The notes under the pieces: model-generated
What the model was told of the DNA's origin: nothing
What the model saw: the letters and a program-made list of their open reading frames with translations, nothing else
Database searches by the model: none
Shown: positions 12,083 to 23,559 of the stretch, piece after piece
How positions within the stretch are numbered: position 1 is the stretch's first letter
Layout of the letters: every line of letters starts with the position of its first letter
Made by a program: the position numbers and the translations under genes
Assembly: GCF_042186555.1 (NCBI RefSeq)
Contig: NC_133327.1
Span: forward strand, 54,434,408-54,498,407
From: Aquarana catesbeiana
Lineage: Eukaryota > Chordata > Amphibia > Anura > Ranidae
DNA length: 64,000 nt
Direction: 5' to 3'

Positions 12083-12340
12083 TGTTTTGCTTTCATCTAT
12101 CTATAACAAGCAAAATGGCTAACAAATAAGCAGCAACTATGGTCTGTAACAGTAGAAATACACTTAAAAGTTACTTAACTCTGGTTACTGTGTGTTCATG
12201 ATCTCCGTTGCTCCTGGAGACCAGGAACCTTCTTGTCTGGAACCAACTTTGAGTGTCCTTGGTTCTAATGCATGATGAAGTCCCTCCAGCTTATGCCTGG
12301 CAACCTTTATATAGTTCAGGTTGTTTTTCATAACAACCGA
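12083..12340 (-). repeat. Endogenous retrovirus 3' LTR (partial, minus orientation)
   Basis: Near-identical to the LTR at 33867-34265, sharing TATAACAAGCAAAATG, GGTCTGTAACAGTAGAAATAC, TCTCCGTTGCTCCTGGAGACC and GCAACCTTTATATAG. The inner edge starts TGTTTTGCTTTC. Relative to the other LTR about 130 bp is missing between CTATCT and CTATAACAAGC. On the minus strand CTATATAAAGG is a plausible TATA box. The outer boundary and target duplication are not clear. Because both LTRs share orientation and the retroviral pol/gag lies between, I read this as the 3' LTR of that provirus rather than a separate solo LTR; a solo LTR is the alternative. Confidence 0.75.
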
Positions 12341-12835
12341 CTAACAGTAATTTTTTCAGTTTGAGAGACCCTCTCTTACCTGTTTACTGTAGCTATAGAG
12401 ACAATAGCCTATTCAAACTGTCAATTGAATACAACAATGGTATCTACATTCCCATTGTATTCAACAGCATTTATTTGAGAAGTTCTGTGTCTGAATGCTG
12501 TTCTAGTCATGTTCTAGTTATAATAAAAAAAAGTATTTTATATCAAATGCAACACATTCCGCCCTTGATTTTTCTTTCTTTCAGATTCCATACAGAAAAC
12601 CACTTCATTACTAAGAAAACTCATTCTAAACATTAATTTTCCTTGAATGCAACCCCTCCCATATTTCTGTCATTGAGAAGGTGTTTCAGTCTTTGGCTAA
12701 ATGTTCATTAGAAAGTTAATTCTAAAGTTCTTTAGAAACAAGTCCAGGCTTGTAATACATCAAAGGCCTTGCTCTCGATAGCTCTTACAGTCTTCGATCA
12801 TTCTGTCCATCATATAACCACTTTGTGTGTAGTAC
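12341..12835 (-). other. Probable residual retroviral 3' internal sequence
   Basis: Lies between the 3' LTR and piggyBac copy 2, in the place where the end of pol and env would be expected. Too short for either and shows no recognisable domain, so most of that region has been lost. Assignment rests on position only. Confidence 0.4.
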
Positions 12836-13481
12836 ACACAGGCAGAGGATGTGATGTCATCTCTCCTCGGCTCGGCAGTTTCCGTACCGGCGCCGAGGAG
12901 AGAAGACTGTAATGTAAGTGCACAAACACAAACACACACAGTAGAACATGCCAGGCACACTTTACACCCCCGACCCCCCCGATCGCCCCCCGATCACCCC
13001 TCAATCACCCCTCCCCCCTGTGTCACACTGACACCAAGCAGTTTTTTTTTTCTGATTACTGCATGGTGTCAGTTTGTGACAGTTACTGTGTTAGGGCAGT
13101 TAGTATTAGCCCCCTTTAGGTCTAGGGTACCCCCCTAACACCCCCTAATAAAGTTTTAACCCCTTGATCACCCCCCATCGCCAGTGTCACTAAGCGATCA
13201 TTTTTCTGATCGCTGTATTAGTGTCGCTGGTGACGCTAGTTAGGGACGTAAATATTTAGGTTCGCCGTCAGTGTTTTATAGCGACAAGGACCCCCATATA
13301 CTACCTAATAAATGTTTTAACCCCTTGATTGCCCCCTAGTTAACCCTTTCACCACTGATCACTGTATAACCGTTACGGGTGACGCTGGTTAGTTTGATTA
13401 TTTTTTATAGTGTCAGGGCACCCGCCGTCTATTACCTAATAAAGGTTTAGCCCCCTGATCGCCCGGCGGTGATATGCGTCG

Positions 13482-14199
13482 CCCCAGGCATCGTCAGATT
13501 AGCGCCAGTACCGCTAACATCCACGCACGCAGCATACGCCTCCCTTAGTGGTATAGTATCTGAACGCATCAATATCTGATCCGATCAGATCTATACTAGC
13601 ATTCCCAGCAGTTTAGGCTTCCCAAAAACGCAGTGTTAGCGGGATCAGCCCAGATACCTGCTAGCACTTGCGTTTTGCCCCCTCCGCCCGGCCCAGCCCA
13701 CCCAAGTGCAGTATCGATCGATCACTGTCACTTACAAAACACTAAACGCATAACTGCAGCGTTCGCAGAGTCAGGCCTGATCCCTGCGATCGCTAACAGT
13801 TTTTTTGGTAGCGTTTTGGTGAACTGGCAAGCACCAGCCCCAAGCAGCGTCAGGTTAGCGCCAGTAGTGCCAACACCCACGCACGCACCATACGCCCCCC
13901 CTTAGTGGTATAGTATCTGAACAGATCAATATCTGATCCGATCAGATCTATACTAGCGTCCTCAGCAGTTTAGGGTTCCCAAAAACGCAGTGTTAGCTGG
14001 ATCAGCCCAGATACCTGCTAACACCTGCGTTTTGCCCCTCCGCTCGGCCCAGCCCAGCCCACCCAAGTGCAGTATCGATCGATCACTGTCACTTACAAAA
14101 CACTAAACGCATAACTGTATCGTTCACAGAGTCAGGCCTGATCCCTGCGATCACTAACAGTTTTTTTGGTAGCGTTTTGGTGAACTGGCAAGCACCAGC
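13482..14199 (+). repeat. ~360-bp tandem duplication within piggyBac copy 2
   Basis: Unit 1 (about 13482-13836) and unit 2 (about 13837-14199) are highly similar: both contain GTATAGTATCTGAACRSATC, GATCCGATCAGATCTATACTA, CAGTATCGATCGATCACTG and end in CTGGCAAGCACCAGC. Copy 1 has a single equivalent (about 9600-9960). The unit end CTGGCAAGCACCAGC is transposase coding sequence, joined directly to 5' non-coding sequence, so a deletion of the start codon region preceded the duplication. Confidence 0.9.
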
Positions 14200-14642
14200 G
14201 GCCTAGTACACCCCGGTCGTAGTCAAACCAGCACTGCAGTAAGACTTGGTGACGTGGCGAGTCCCATAAGTGCAGTTCAAGCTGGTGAGGTGGCAAGCAC
14301 AAGTAGTGTCCCGCTGCCACCAAGAAGACAAACACAGGCCCGTCGTGCCCATAGTGCCCTTCCTGCTGCATTCGCCAATCCTAATTGTTAACCCACCACT
14401 TCTGCAGCACCCGTACTTCCCCCCCATTCACATCCCCAACCAAATGCAGTCGGCTGCATGAGAGGCATTTTCTTTATGTCCTCCCGAGTACCCCTACCCA
14501 ACGAACCCCCCAAAAAAGATGTTGTGTCTGCAGCAAGCACGGATATAGGCGTGACACCCGCTATTATTGTCCCTCCTGTGCTGACAATCCTGGTCTTTGC
14601 ATTGGTGAATGTTTTGAACGCTACCATACACTAGTTGAGTAT
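14200..14642 (+). pseudogene. piggyBac transposase remnant with cysteine-rich domain (copy 2)
   Basis: The piece at 14200-14440 corresponds to the N-terminal region of the copy 1 transposase (the equivalents of 9110-9310). At about 14443-14460 it jumps straight to the C-terminal end: HERHFLYVLPS, then a cysteine-rich zinc-binding domain (RCCVCSKHG, YYCPSC, GLCIGECFERYH) and a stop after LVEY at about 14642. This Cys/His pattern is the piggyBac C-terminal DNA-binding domain. The catalytic core is missing, so the remnant has no transposase activity. It complements copy 1, which keeps core motifs and lacks this domain. Confidence 0.85.
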
Positions 14643-16204
14643 TAGCGTAGGGTACAGCATTGCACAGACTAGGCACACTTTCACAGGGTCTCCCAAGATG
14701 CCATCGCATTTTGAGAGACCTGAACCTGGAACCGGTTACCGTTATAAAAGTTACAGTTACAAAAACAGTGTAAAAAAAAAAAAAAACACAAAAAAAAAAT
14801 ATAAAATAAAAAAAAATAGTTGTCGTTTTATTGTTCTCTCTCTCTCTATTCTCTCTCTATTGTTCTGCTCTTTTTTATTGTATTCTATTCGGCAATGTTT
14901 TATTGTTATTATGTTTTATCATGTTTGCTTTTCAGGTATGCAATTTTTTATACTTTACCGTTTACTGTGCTTTATTGTTAACCATTTTTTTGTCTTCAGG
15001 TACGCCACTCACAAATTTGAGTGGTTATACCAGAATGATGCCTGCAGGTTTAGGTATCATCTTGGTATCATTCTTTTCAGCCAGCGGTCGGCTTTCATGT
15101 AAAAGCAATCCTAGCGGCTAATTAGCCTCTAGACTGCTTTTACAAGCAGTGGAAGGGAATGCCCCCCCCACCGTCTTCCGTGTTTTTCTCTGGCTCTCCT
15201 GTCTCAACAGGGAACCTGAGAATGCAGCCGGTGATTCAGCCAGCTGACCATAGAGCTGATCAGAGACCAGAGTGGCTCCAAACATCTCTATGGTCTAAGA
15301 AACCGGAAGCTACGAGCATTTTATGACTTAGATTTCGCCGGATGTAAACAGCGCCATTGGGAAATTGGGGAAGCATTTTATCACACCGATCTTGGTGTGG
15401 TCAGATGCTTTGAGGGCAGAGGAGAAATCTAGGGTCTAATAGACCCCAATTTTTTCAAAAAAGAGTACCTGTCACTACCTATTGCTATCATAGGGGATAT
15501 TTACATTCCCTGAGATAACAATAAAAATGATTTAAAAAAAAAAATGAAAGGAACAGTTTAAAAATAAGAAAAAAAAGCAAAAAAAATAAAGGAAAAAAAA
15601 AAATGCACCCCTGTCCCCCCTGCTCTCGCGCTAAATCGAACGCAAGCATCGGTCTGGCGTCAAATGTAAACAGCAATTGCACCATGCATATGAGGTATCA
15701 CCGCGAAGGGCAGTAAGTTTAGCAGTAGACCTCCTCTGTAAATCTAAAGTGGTAACCTGTAAAGGCGTTTAAAGGCTTTTAAAAATGTATTTATTTTGTT
15801 GCCACTGCACGTTTGTGCGACATTTTAAAGCATGTCATGTTTGGTATCCATGTACTCGGCCTAAGATCATATTTTTTATTTCATCAAACATTTGGGCAAT
15901 ATAGTGTGTTTTAGTGCATTAAAATTTTAAAAAGTGTGTTTTTTCCCCAAAAAATGCGTTTGAAAAATCGCTGCGCAAATACTGTGTGAAAAAAAAAAAT
16001 GAAACACCCACCATTTTAATCTGTGGGGCATTTGCTTAAAAAAAATATATAATGTTTGGGGGTTCAAAGTAATTTTCTTGCAAAAAAAAATAATTTTTTC
16101 ATGTAAACAAAAAGTGTCAGAAAGGGCTTTGTCTTCAAGTGGTTAGAAGAGTGGGTGATGTGTGACATAAGCTTCTAAATGTTGTGCATAAAATGCCAGG
16201 ACAG
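14643..16204 (+). other. 3' non-coding region of piggyBac copy 2
   Basis: Contains A-rich (14770-14815) and CT-rich (14836-14880) simple sequence, then a block at 15001-15110 matching the tail of copy 1 (7788-7900), and then conserved non-coding sequence (GTAACCTGTAAAGGCG, ATTTGGGCAATATAGTGTG) inverted relative to 6700-7900. No gene. Confidence 0.7.
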
Positions 16205-17330
16205 TTCAAATGACCCCTTTTTGGAAAGTAGACACCCCAAGTTATTTGCTGAGAGGCATGTCGAGTCCATGGAATACTTTATATTGTGACACAAGTTGCG
16301 GGAAAGAGACACATTTTTTTTTTTTTTTTTTTGCACAAAGTTGTCACTAAATGATATATTGCTCAAACATGCCATGGGAATATGTGAAATTACACCCCAA
16401 AATGCATTCTGTTGCTTCTCCTGAGTACAGGGATACCACATGTGTGAGACTTTTTGGGAACCTAGCTGCGTACGGGACCCCAAAAACCAAGCACCGCCTT
16501 CAGGCTTTCTAAGTGCATAAATTTTTGATTTCACTCTTCACTGCCTATCACAGTTTCGGAGGCCATGGAATGCCCAAGTGGCACAACCCCCCCCCCAAAT
16601 GACCCCATTTTGGAAAGTAGACACTCCAAGCTATTTGCTGAGAGGTATAGTGAGTATTTTGCAGACCCCACTTTTTGTCACAAAGTTTTGAAAATTGAAA
16701 AAAGAAAAAAAAAAAATTTTTCTTGTCTTTCTTCATTTTCAAAAACAAATGAGAGCTGCAAAATACATATTTTGCAGCTCTCATATGCCCATGGCCTGTG
16801 TGAGCAATATATCATTTAGTGACAACTTTGTGCAAAAAAAAAAAAAATTGTCACTTTCCCGCAACTTGTGTCAAAATATAAAATATTCCATGGACTCAAC
16901 ATGCCTCAAAGCAAATAGCTTGGGGTGTCTATTTTCCAAAATGGGGTCATTTGGGGGGGGGTTTGTGCCATCTGGGCATTTTATGGCCTTCAAAACTGTG
17001 ATAGGTAGTGAGAAGTAAAATCAAAAATTTACGCCCTTAGAAATCCTGAAGGCGGTGATTGGTTTTTGGGGCCCCGTACGTGGCTAGGCTCCCAAAAAGT
17101 CCCACACATGTGGTATCCCCGTACTCAGGAGAAGCAGCTGAATATATTTTGGGGTGCAATTCCACATATGCCCATGGCCTGTGTGAGAAATATATCATTT
17201 AGTGACAACTTTTTGTAATTTTTTTTTTGTCATTATTCAATCACTTGGGACAAAAAAAATTAATATTCAATGGGCTCAATATGCCTCTCAGCAATTTCCT
17301 TGGGGTGTCTACTTTCCAAAATGGGGTCAT
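16205..17330. repeat. ~550-bp-arm inverted repeat within piggyBac copy 2
   Basis: The left arm (about 16205-16745) and right arm (about 16790-17330) are the same subterminal module in opposite orientations; both contain the CCCCATTTTGGAAAGTAGAC-type block and a TGTCACTAAATGATATATTG block. The arms meet at a near-perfect 36-bp palindrome (16749-16784, ATGAGAGCTGCAAAAT and its complement). Copy 1 has these modules only as direct repeats, so this is a rearrangement private to copy 2. Confidence 0.85.
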
Positions 17331-17778
17331 TTGGGGGGGTTTTGTACCGCCCTGCCATTTTAGCACCTAAAGAAATGACATAGGCAGTCATAAACTAAAA
17401 GCTGTGTAAATTCCAGAAAATGTACCCTAGTTTGTAGACGCTATAACTTTTGCGCAAACCAATAAATATACACTTATTGACTTTTTTTTACTAAAGACAT
17501 GTGGCCAAATACATTTTGGCCTAAATGTATGACTAAAATTGAGTTTATTGGATTTTTTTAATAACAAAAAGTAGAAAATATGATCAAAAAATAAAAACGG
17601 CAGAGGTGATCAAATACCATCAAAAGAAAGCTCTATTTGTGGGAAGAAAAGGACGCAAATTTCGTTTGGGTACAGCATTGCATGACCGCGCAATTAGCAG
17701 TTAAAGCGACGCAGTGGCAAATTGGAAAAAGTCCTCTGGTCCTTATGCAGCATAATGGTCCGGGGCTGAAGTGGTTAA

Positions 17779-18272
17779 AGACCTCCCAGCTGTCAGTGTA
17801 GATAGTGACATGGGAAGAAGGATCCTCAGAAAGAGTCATCACTACAGCTTTCAACTTTGGATACTGACTGGACCCTCCAATTCCGGTCTCCTCCAGCACT
17901 GTGTCTGTACTTTGGTTGTTGGATGCTGCTGTCCATTTACGCCCAGACGAGGCAACTATGGCTGAACCATCAGTGAACCACGCTGACTCCTTCATGTCTT
18001 CTGACAGAGACTCAAATGGTGGAGCCTTTTGAATGGGGGATGACTGCAGCAAAGGAATTTCTTCTTCTGGCTGGGTGCTGGTGAAAGTTCCAAGCCCTGC
18101 CAACTGTTTCGAAACATCTTTGACATTCCCAGATGCAATACCCCTTCTTTCTTGAAGGTACCACTTCCATTTCATCAGTGTCTGATTCTGGGCTACAGCT
18201 GCCCTAGTGGTTTATCTCTTACGCTATTGGCAATACAGTATGTATGGTGACTGTGTCCTTTCCCGTAATGCT
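17779..18272 (-). pseudogene. Endogenous retroviral RNase H fragment
   Basis: A minus-strand frame within 17633-18175 shows retroviral RNase H motifs: WFTDGSA (first Asp), a RKWTAAS strand, SSQYPKLKAV in place of the usual SSQxxEL (so a Lys stands where the catalytic Glu is expected), and IYTDSW (third Asp). Just downstream the piggyBac TTAA junction cuts the frame. Upstream (18180-18272) sequence continues toward the RT with stops. The rest of the ORF before 17779 is piggyBac sequence and not retroviral. Confidence 0.85.
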
Positions 18273-18519
18273 CTCCTTTTTTTTTTTATAAATCTCTTTA
18301 TTAGTTTTCCAATAGAAAAACATTAACAACATATACTTTATCTTCAACTTATCCACTCTCGCAGGAGCTTTCACATAATTTCATTGATAATAATTACAAT
18401 AACAAAAACATTCATTTTTCCCTATAAACCTTTATATTGATGGTGTGGTTTGTTACATTATATCTCTATGCCTTTCCTATCAGATGTCTCACTACTTTTC
18501 TTCTTGCTATTACAGCTGT
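18273..18519 (-). mobile_element. Probable LINE A 3' end (minus strand)
   Basis: Begins with an oligo-T run (18273-18284) which, on the minus strand, follows AATAAAGAGATTTAT, that is, a polyadenylation signal and poly(A) tail. It probably belongs to the same minus-strand LINE whose 5' part lies at 20990-22455, with LINE B between them. That link is inference. Confidence 0.5.
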
Positions 18520-20985
18520 TTCTTTAGATTTGCCCAGAGGCCGTTCTGGGTTCTGATATCCAACTTGCCTATACTTTTTCATATTTTCCCCCACATCCTC
18601 TATTGCCTGCAGGAGACTCACTTGGTTCCCGACACGGTATCTTGTATAAACTATGTATGGCTGGGAGGGGTGTATCACTCTACACAAACCTCCTACGCCA
18701 GGGGGGTGAGCGTACTAGTGCATAGGTCGATAGATTTTCAGGTATATGACCGACTGATTGACACTGAGGGGAGATATGTTATATTAGAATGTAAAGTGTA
18801 CCAATTGAAATGTATTTTAGCTGCTCTGTATATCCCACCCCCTTTAACTCAGAGGCATTGAGAACACTCCTGGCCTTCCAATTAAGCCACCCTGATCTCC
18901 CGCTAATAGCTGTGGGAGATCTGAACTGCTACATGGACTCCGTCCTGGACAAGCACCCACCCCCAGGGAATGGTCGCAAAATTGCCCGAACGGCACTGCA
19001 GAAGTTTGCTGAGGAGGTGGGATGGTTGGATCCAGGGTGGGACCGTAACCCTCTACAGAAGCAGTTCTCATGTTTTCCAAAGACACACATGTCCCTGTCG
19101 AGGATAGACCTGTGCCTTTGCACAGCCCAGACATCCCGTTTCCTACAAGAAATTCAATATCTTGGCAGGGGCATCTCTGACCACTCCCCCATTCTGATTC
19201 AAATACTTGCCAGAACAACAGCGAACCTGCAAAGGGCCCCCTGGAAACTCAATGCCTTTTGGTTAAACTTGATTCCCTCTCAGAAGACCTACTAAAGGCA
19301 ATTGGAGAATTCTGGGAGAGAAATGACCTCAACATTGCATGGAATGCTTTTAAAGCAAATATGAGGGGTTATCTCATAAAAGAAGTGACCAATATTAAAA
19401 CCAAGACAAGGGCACAGGGGGAACAGGCGAGACTAAGTTTACAGATGACCCTAGCAACTCAAACAGGAAGCAGTGGTCCAGATCACCAAATCAGCCGCTG
19501 ATAAAAAGAGGTTCTTTAATAGGCTCGCTTATTATGAGGAGGGGGAGCAGACAGGCCGGCTGCTGGCAAAGATTGTGAAGTCTTCCCAGACCTCCCCTTC
19601 GATTGGTGCTCTTTGCACAAAGCAGGGGAGGATGGTGAACACTCCGGAATTAATCATGCAAGTGCTGGTTGAGTACTACTCAGACCTCTACTGGTCCAGA
19701 GCAGGGTATTACCTGCAGACGGTAGAACTGCCATGCCTCTCTGCATCCCAAAAAGCTATGTTAGATGACCCTATTACTATAGAGGACCTACAAGAGGCGA
19801 TAGCCCCCTCCCCCAACTCTAAAGCACAGGGAGACGACAGCCTCCCAACTGAAATATACAAGCAATATGGTGAATCCATCCTGCCCCACCTTCTTAGAGT
19901 ACTGAACTTGGCTAGGTCCAGCCAAAGTTTACCAGAATCCATGACAATAGCGAATATTGTCCTTATATTGAAACCGGGGAAGGACCCTCTAGACCAGGGC
20001 TCATGTAGGCAGGCCAATATCTCTTTTACAAAGTGACATCAAACTCCTAACAAAGGTCTTGGCCCTTAGACTCAACAGGGTGATCACTTCCATAATACAC
20101 TCGGACCAATCAGGCTTTATCCCCCAAAAATACACTGCTATAAATCTCTGCAGACTCTTCCTCAATCTTCAAGCACAACCAGACAACATGGGTGACAGGG
20201 CACTTTTGTCATTGGATGCCCATAAAGCATTCGACAGCATAGAATGGCAGTACCTCTGGGCAGTTATGGGCAGGTTTGGATTCGGAGACACGTTTTTGTC
20301 CTGGGTCAGGCTGCTTTATAGTTCCCCACAGGTGGTCATCAGAGAGACAGGACACATTTCCCTTCCCTTCAGGCTCCAGGGGGGACACGTCAGGGCTGCC
20401 CATTGTCACCGCTTTTGTTTGCGGTGGCAATCGAACCAATGGCTGCTCTGATTAGGTCTAACCAGCAGGTTCAGGGCTTTAAGTTCGGGGAAATACAAGA
20501 GAAAATCATGCTATAAGCAGATGACACAATGCTGTTACTGGGAGACACTTCTGACTCCCTAAAAGTAAAAAGTAAAAGTTCAATAAGAGATTCCCCACCT
20601 ATGCCCTAGTCCAAAAAGTTTGGAATAAGACCAGACAGTTACAATCAGTAGAAGGCTTCACTAAATTTAGCACTATATGAAACAATGGGTACTACCCGGA
20701 ACTACAGATGCTGACATGTGGGGCTCGGTGAAGGAAGCACGGAGTCACACACTTACACCACATTTTCACGGCAGGTAAACTGAGCCCCTTCCCTGATCTG
20801 AGAGAGCAATTTCGGCTACCCCAGACGATGCCTGTCAGTGCTCAGACCATACGCCGCATCACTACATCAAACTACGTAAATATGTTGCCTCTACAATATC
20901 TGCTACTAATGTTGGATCTGCAGAGGCTAAATCTATTTGAGATGAAGTTTTGTAAGAAGTGACCTGTTGCCTGGGCCTAATTATA
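18520..20985 (+). pseudogene. LINE B: L1/Tx1-like ORF2 (endonuclease + RT), broken
   Basis: Plus-strand fragments in order: AP-endonuclease (CLQETHLVPD, YARGVSVLVHRS, ILAALYIPPP, GDLNCYMDSVL, SRIDLCL, and GISDHSPIL with the catalytic SDH), then the linker, then reverse transcriptase (ILKPGKDPLDQGS, SDQSGFIPQKY, SLDAHKAFDSIEW for the first catalytic Asp, then an ADDTMLLLG block near 20520 for the catalytic dyad, with a stop just before it). Frames change near 18830, 19270, 19490, 20030 and 20400. An internal deletion follows near 20580. The 5' end is truncated within the endonuclease. The endonuclease type and RT layout fit the L1 clade. Inactive. Confidence 0.88.
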
Positions 20986-20989
20986 TAAA

Positions 20990-22455
20990 TCAGCTGAATA
21001 CTGCTTGGGAGGTTTCGGTCTATCTAATTCTGGGGATAAAATAGAATTAAATTCTCCAATAAACAGTATTTTGCTGGAAAATGTTGGATAATTTTCTCTA
21101 GTATTTCATTTAATATTTCCAAAGAGGAAGGAGGTGGAATATATATTGCCAATATAATATACTTTTGTTGTCCCAACGTGTATACTAAGACAACGTATTT
21201 TTCCTGCATGTCTATATATACCTTCTCTATTAGACCGGAAAAAGATTTATTTATTAACACTGAAACCCGTAGAAAGAGTAAGAAGCGTGATATGCTTTTT
21301 GAATCCATGCTTTTTTTTAAGTTGCTAGTTTCCCTCCCACTAGATGTGTCTCTTGAAGTAGAATCAACTGGGGGTTATATTTTCTTACATATTGGAACAT
21401 CAATGCTCTTTTAAACCCAGAATTTAGACCTCGGACATTCCAGGATATTATAGAATAGCAATTATCTTTACCTGGCTGCATGCTTGCACAAAGGAACAGA
21501 AGGACATCTCCACAGTATCTTGAGCCATATGGCTCCTAGAGCAAACATCAACAGGGCAACAAAAGCACACCATCCCTGAACCCTTATACACCACACCTCT
21601 ACCTCTTCCCTACCTCCCATCCCGCCCTATCCTTCTTCGCTCCCCTCCCTAATCTACAGCCCCATCCATCCATGGGTGGTTGCAAAAAGGATCTTTCCCC
21701 TCCCCTTGACCTCATCTTTTGCTTGACTTTATCAAACTCATGCCTCATTATATTAAAGTCTATGGACAGAGCATCAATTTTTATTGTGAGGGTCTAACTA
21801 CATGCTTTGATTGCTGCCATAATATCCTTGTCAGTGGGAGCCAGCTCTACCTCTTTATCTACTGTTCTCTGAGTCTCTGCTGATATTCCAAAGTGGGAGG
21901 ACTTTGCTACCCACTTTCCTGCTGTCTTTGATGCCATTGAAGTGGGAGAGGAGCAGGGGGTAACGATCTGTGCTTTTGCAGTGTGTGGCTTCCCTGGGGC
22001 CATCCAGACCCACTATCAAGGGAACCTTGAATTTCCTGGAAGTCTCCAGCTGCAAGGCAGACTCTTCGTTCCCCTCACCACTTCTCCTCTTCTCCTCCTT
22101 GTGCAGCCTTCCACGCTTTCCCCCCTTCTTACGAAGTAGCTTATAGCCCACAATCTCATCCACAGTCCCTCCCTCCTCACCACCCCCACATGTGGTCTTC
22201 TCCGCTCTGCTCCGCCACTTCACCTGGTTATGCCTCCAATATCCGACCAGCCTGGATAGGAGAAAGGGGTCAGAAAATGTCCACAATCCACCGTCAGAAA
22301 CTGCAGAGAGCTACAGGCTACGGAGGTGGGGGCCGGGGCCGGAGACCTTCCATTGTCTGCCCGCCATACAATCCTCACCAAACCTCTCCTCTCTCAGCCA
22401 TCACGGGAAGGGAGTCAGCTACCACCGTCATCTCTCGCTGGAATCACTGTGAATT
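20990..22455 (-). mobile_element. LINE A: 5' part of an L1/Tx1-like LINE
   Basis: Minus strand. The 5' end is near 22455. ORF1-like sequence occupies about 21790-22300 (two overlapping frames with charged, low-complexity content; weak). The ORF2 endonuclease starts near 21455 (SWNVRGLNSGFKRA, LLQETHLVGG) and continues in 21024-21308 (RVSVLINKSF, ILAIYIPPPSS). The catalytic parts downstream and the whole RT are missing. Its endonuclease overlaps the same protein region as LINE B but differs in sequence, so A and B are separate copies. It interrupts the retroviral pol. Confidence 0.75.
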
Positions 22456-22459
22456 TAGA

Positions 22460-23520
22460 GCCTGATTCACCTTGCACAAACGCTCTCACACCCTCTCACC
22501 TCACCTCCCAGCTTCCATGTAATGGTCTCTACATGTTGAAGTGCTGTGTAGGCCCCAAACAGGTACTTCTTTAGGGGCGTGTATCTCTTCTGTGCCCCAT
22601 CAGTTGTTTGGACCAAAATCCAATGGGTATTGCTCTCAATCCTTTCTTTTCATTTGGCTGCCACAGACTCCAAGATATGGTACCATCCTGCTCCACTACA
22701 TCCAGCTAAAATGGTACTCCTTGTCTCACGGGTCCCAATCCCTGATGCTGCAAAATGGCTTCTTTAGCAGCAAGGAATGCGGTCCGCTGCTCTGAACCCG
22801 ATGAGAACTTAGTCTTTTTCCTAGTAACATTGTTTATAGGCCTCATAATCAGTCCAAGATGTGGGATGAATGATCTCCAGAATCCCACAACTCCAATGAA
22901 CTTCTGTGCCTCCTTTTTGGTAGTAGAGGACAACAGCGCCTGGATAGTTTGCATAACTGTCTCTGGAATTTTCCTATGTGGCCCAGTCCACATCATTCCT
23001 AGGAATTTCACCTCTGTGGCAGGTCCTTGGACTTTGTCTCTGTTGATAGCCCACCCTCTGTTCTCCATGTGCTGTATCAGCAGGTGCAGTGCTTCAGTTA
23101 CCTCTTCTTTCGTTTCAGAAATCATGTTGTCATCAATGTAGTGAAAATCTGGAGCAATCAGTCCTTGGCAAATTATTGGAGAATGAAGATAGCTTTGCGG
23201 AAGGACAGTGGAATTATACTGGCGGCCATTCCACACCATAGCAAACTGGTCTAGATACTCTGGGTCTGTCAAAATTGAAAAGAAAGCATTAGCCAGATCT
23301 ATCACAGCATGATATTCTCATGCCTCTTTAGCAATTTTCTTAACAAATGAGATCATATCCGGTACAGATGACTTCAATGTAGGTACCACTTTGTTTAGAC
23401 CTCTGTAGTTGACAATCATTCTATATGTCCCATCAGGTTTCTTTACTGGAAACACCGGATTCGAGAAAGGACTTACAGCAGGTCTAAGGATCCCTACTCT
23501 CAACAGTTCTTGAATAGTCT
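22460..23520 (-). pseudogene. Endogenous retroviral reverse transcriptase
   Basis: Two minus-strand frames in the same register (23318-23503 and 22706-23305) are separated by one in-frame stop near 23318. Motifs: PVFPVKKPDGTYRM and VNYRGLN (fingers), DLANAFFSI (first catalytic Asp), HYIDDNM (catalytic YxDD box), KFLGMMW and the connection-type stretch TTKKEAQKFIG and FWRSFIPHLG. Downstream (22460-22700) the frame decays. The sequence type resembles class I endogenous retroviruses. The loss of integrity makes it non-functional. Confidence 0.9.
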
Positions 23521-23559
23521 CCCCAAATTCTTTGGGGCCTCCAGGAAGTCTGTACTGTT

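Larger units (their letters stand above)
12836..17774 (+). mobile_element. piggyBac-type element, copy 2 (5'-truncated)
   Basis: Same family as copy 1 but in opposite orientation. The 3' terminus reads GGTCCGGGGCTGAAGTGG at 17757-17774, followed by TTAA (17775-17778), and it sits inside the retroviral RNase H frame. About 250 bp of the 5' terminus are missing: homology to copy 1 starts near 12836 (CAGAGGATGTGATGTCATC-like). Internal changes are a ~360-bp tandem duplication at 13482-14199, loss of the transposase start and catalytic core, and a ~550-bp inverted duplication or inversion at 16205-17330. Not autonomous. Confidence 0.85.

Noticed and set aside
13633..13905. 90-codon plus-strand frame in piggyBac copy 2
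   Set aside because: Lies in the tandemly duplicated 5' non-coding region; Pro-rich and not conserved between the units.
14635..15102. 155-codon frame ending in sequence similar to copy 1
   Set aside because: Crosses A-rich and CT-rich simple sequence after the transposase stop; the similarity to copy 1 is of 3' non-coding DNA.
21594..21700. C/T-rich stretch as a splice-site or promoter tract
   Set aside because: Lies between ORF1-like and endonuclease regions of LINE A and has no matching splice context.
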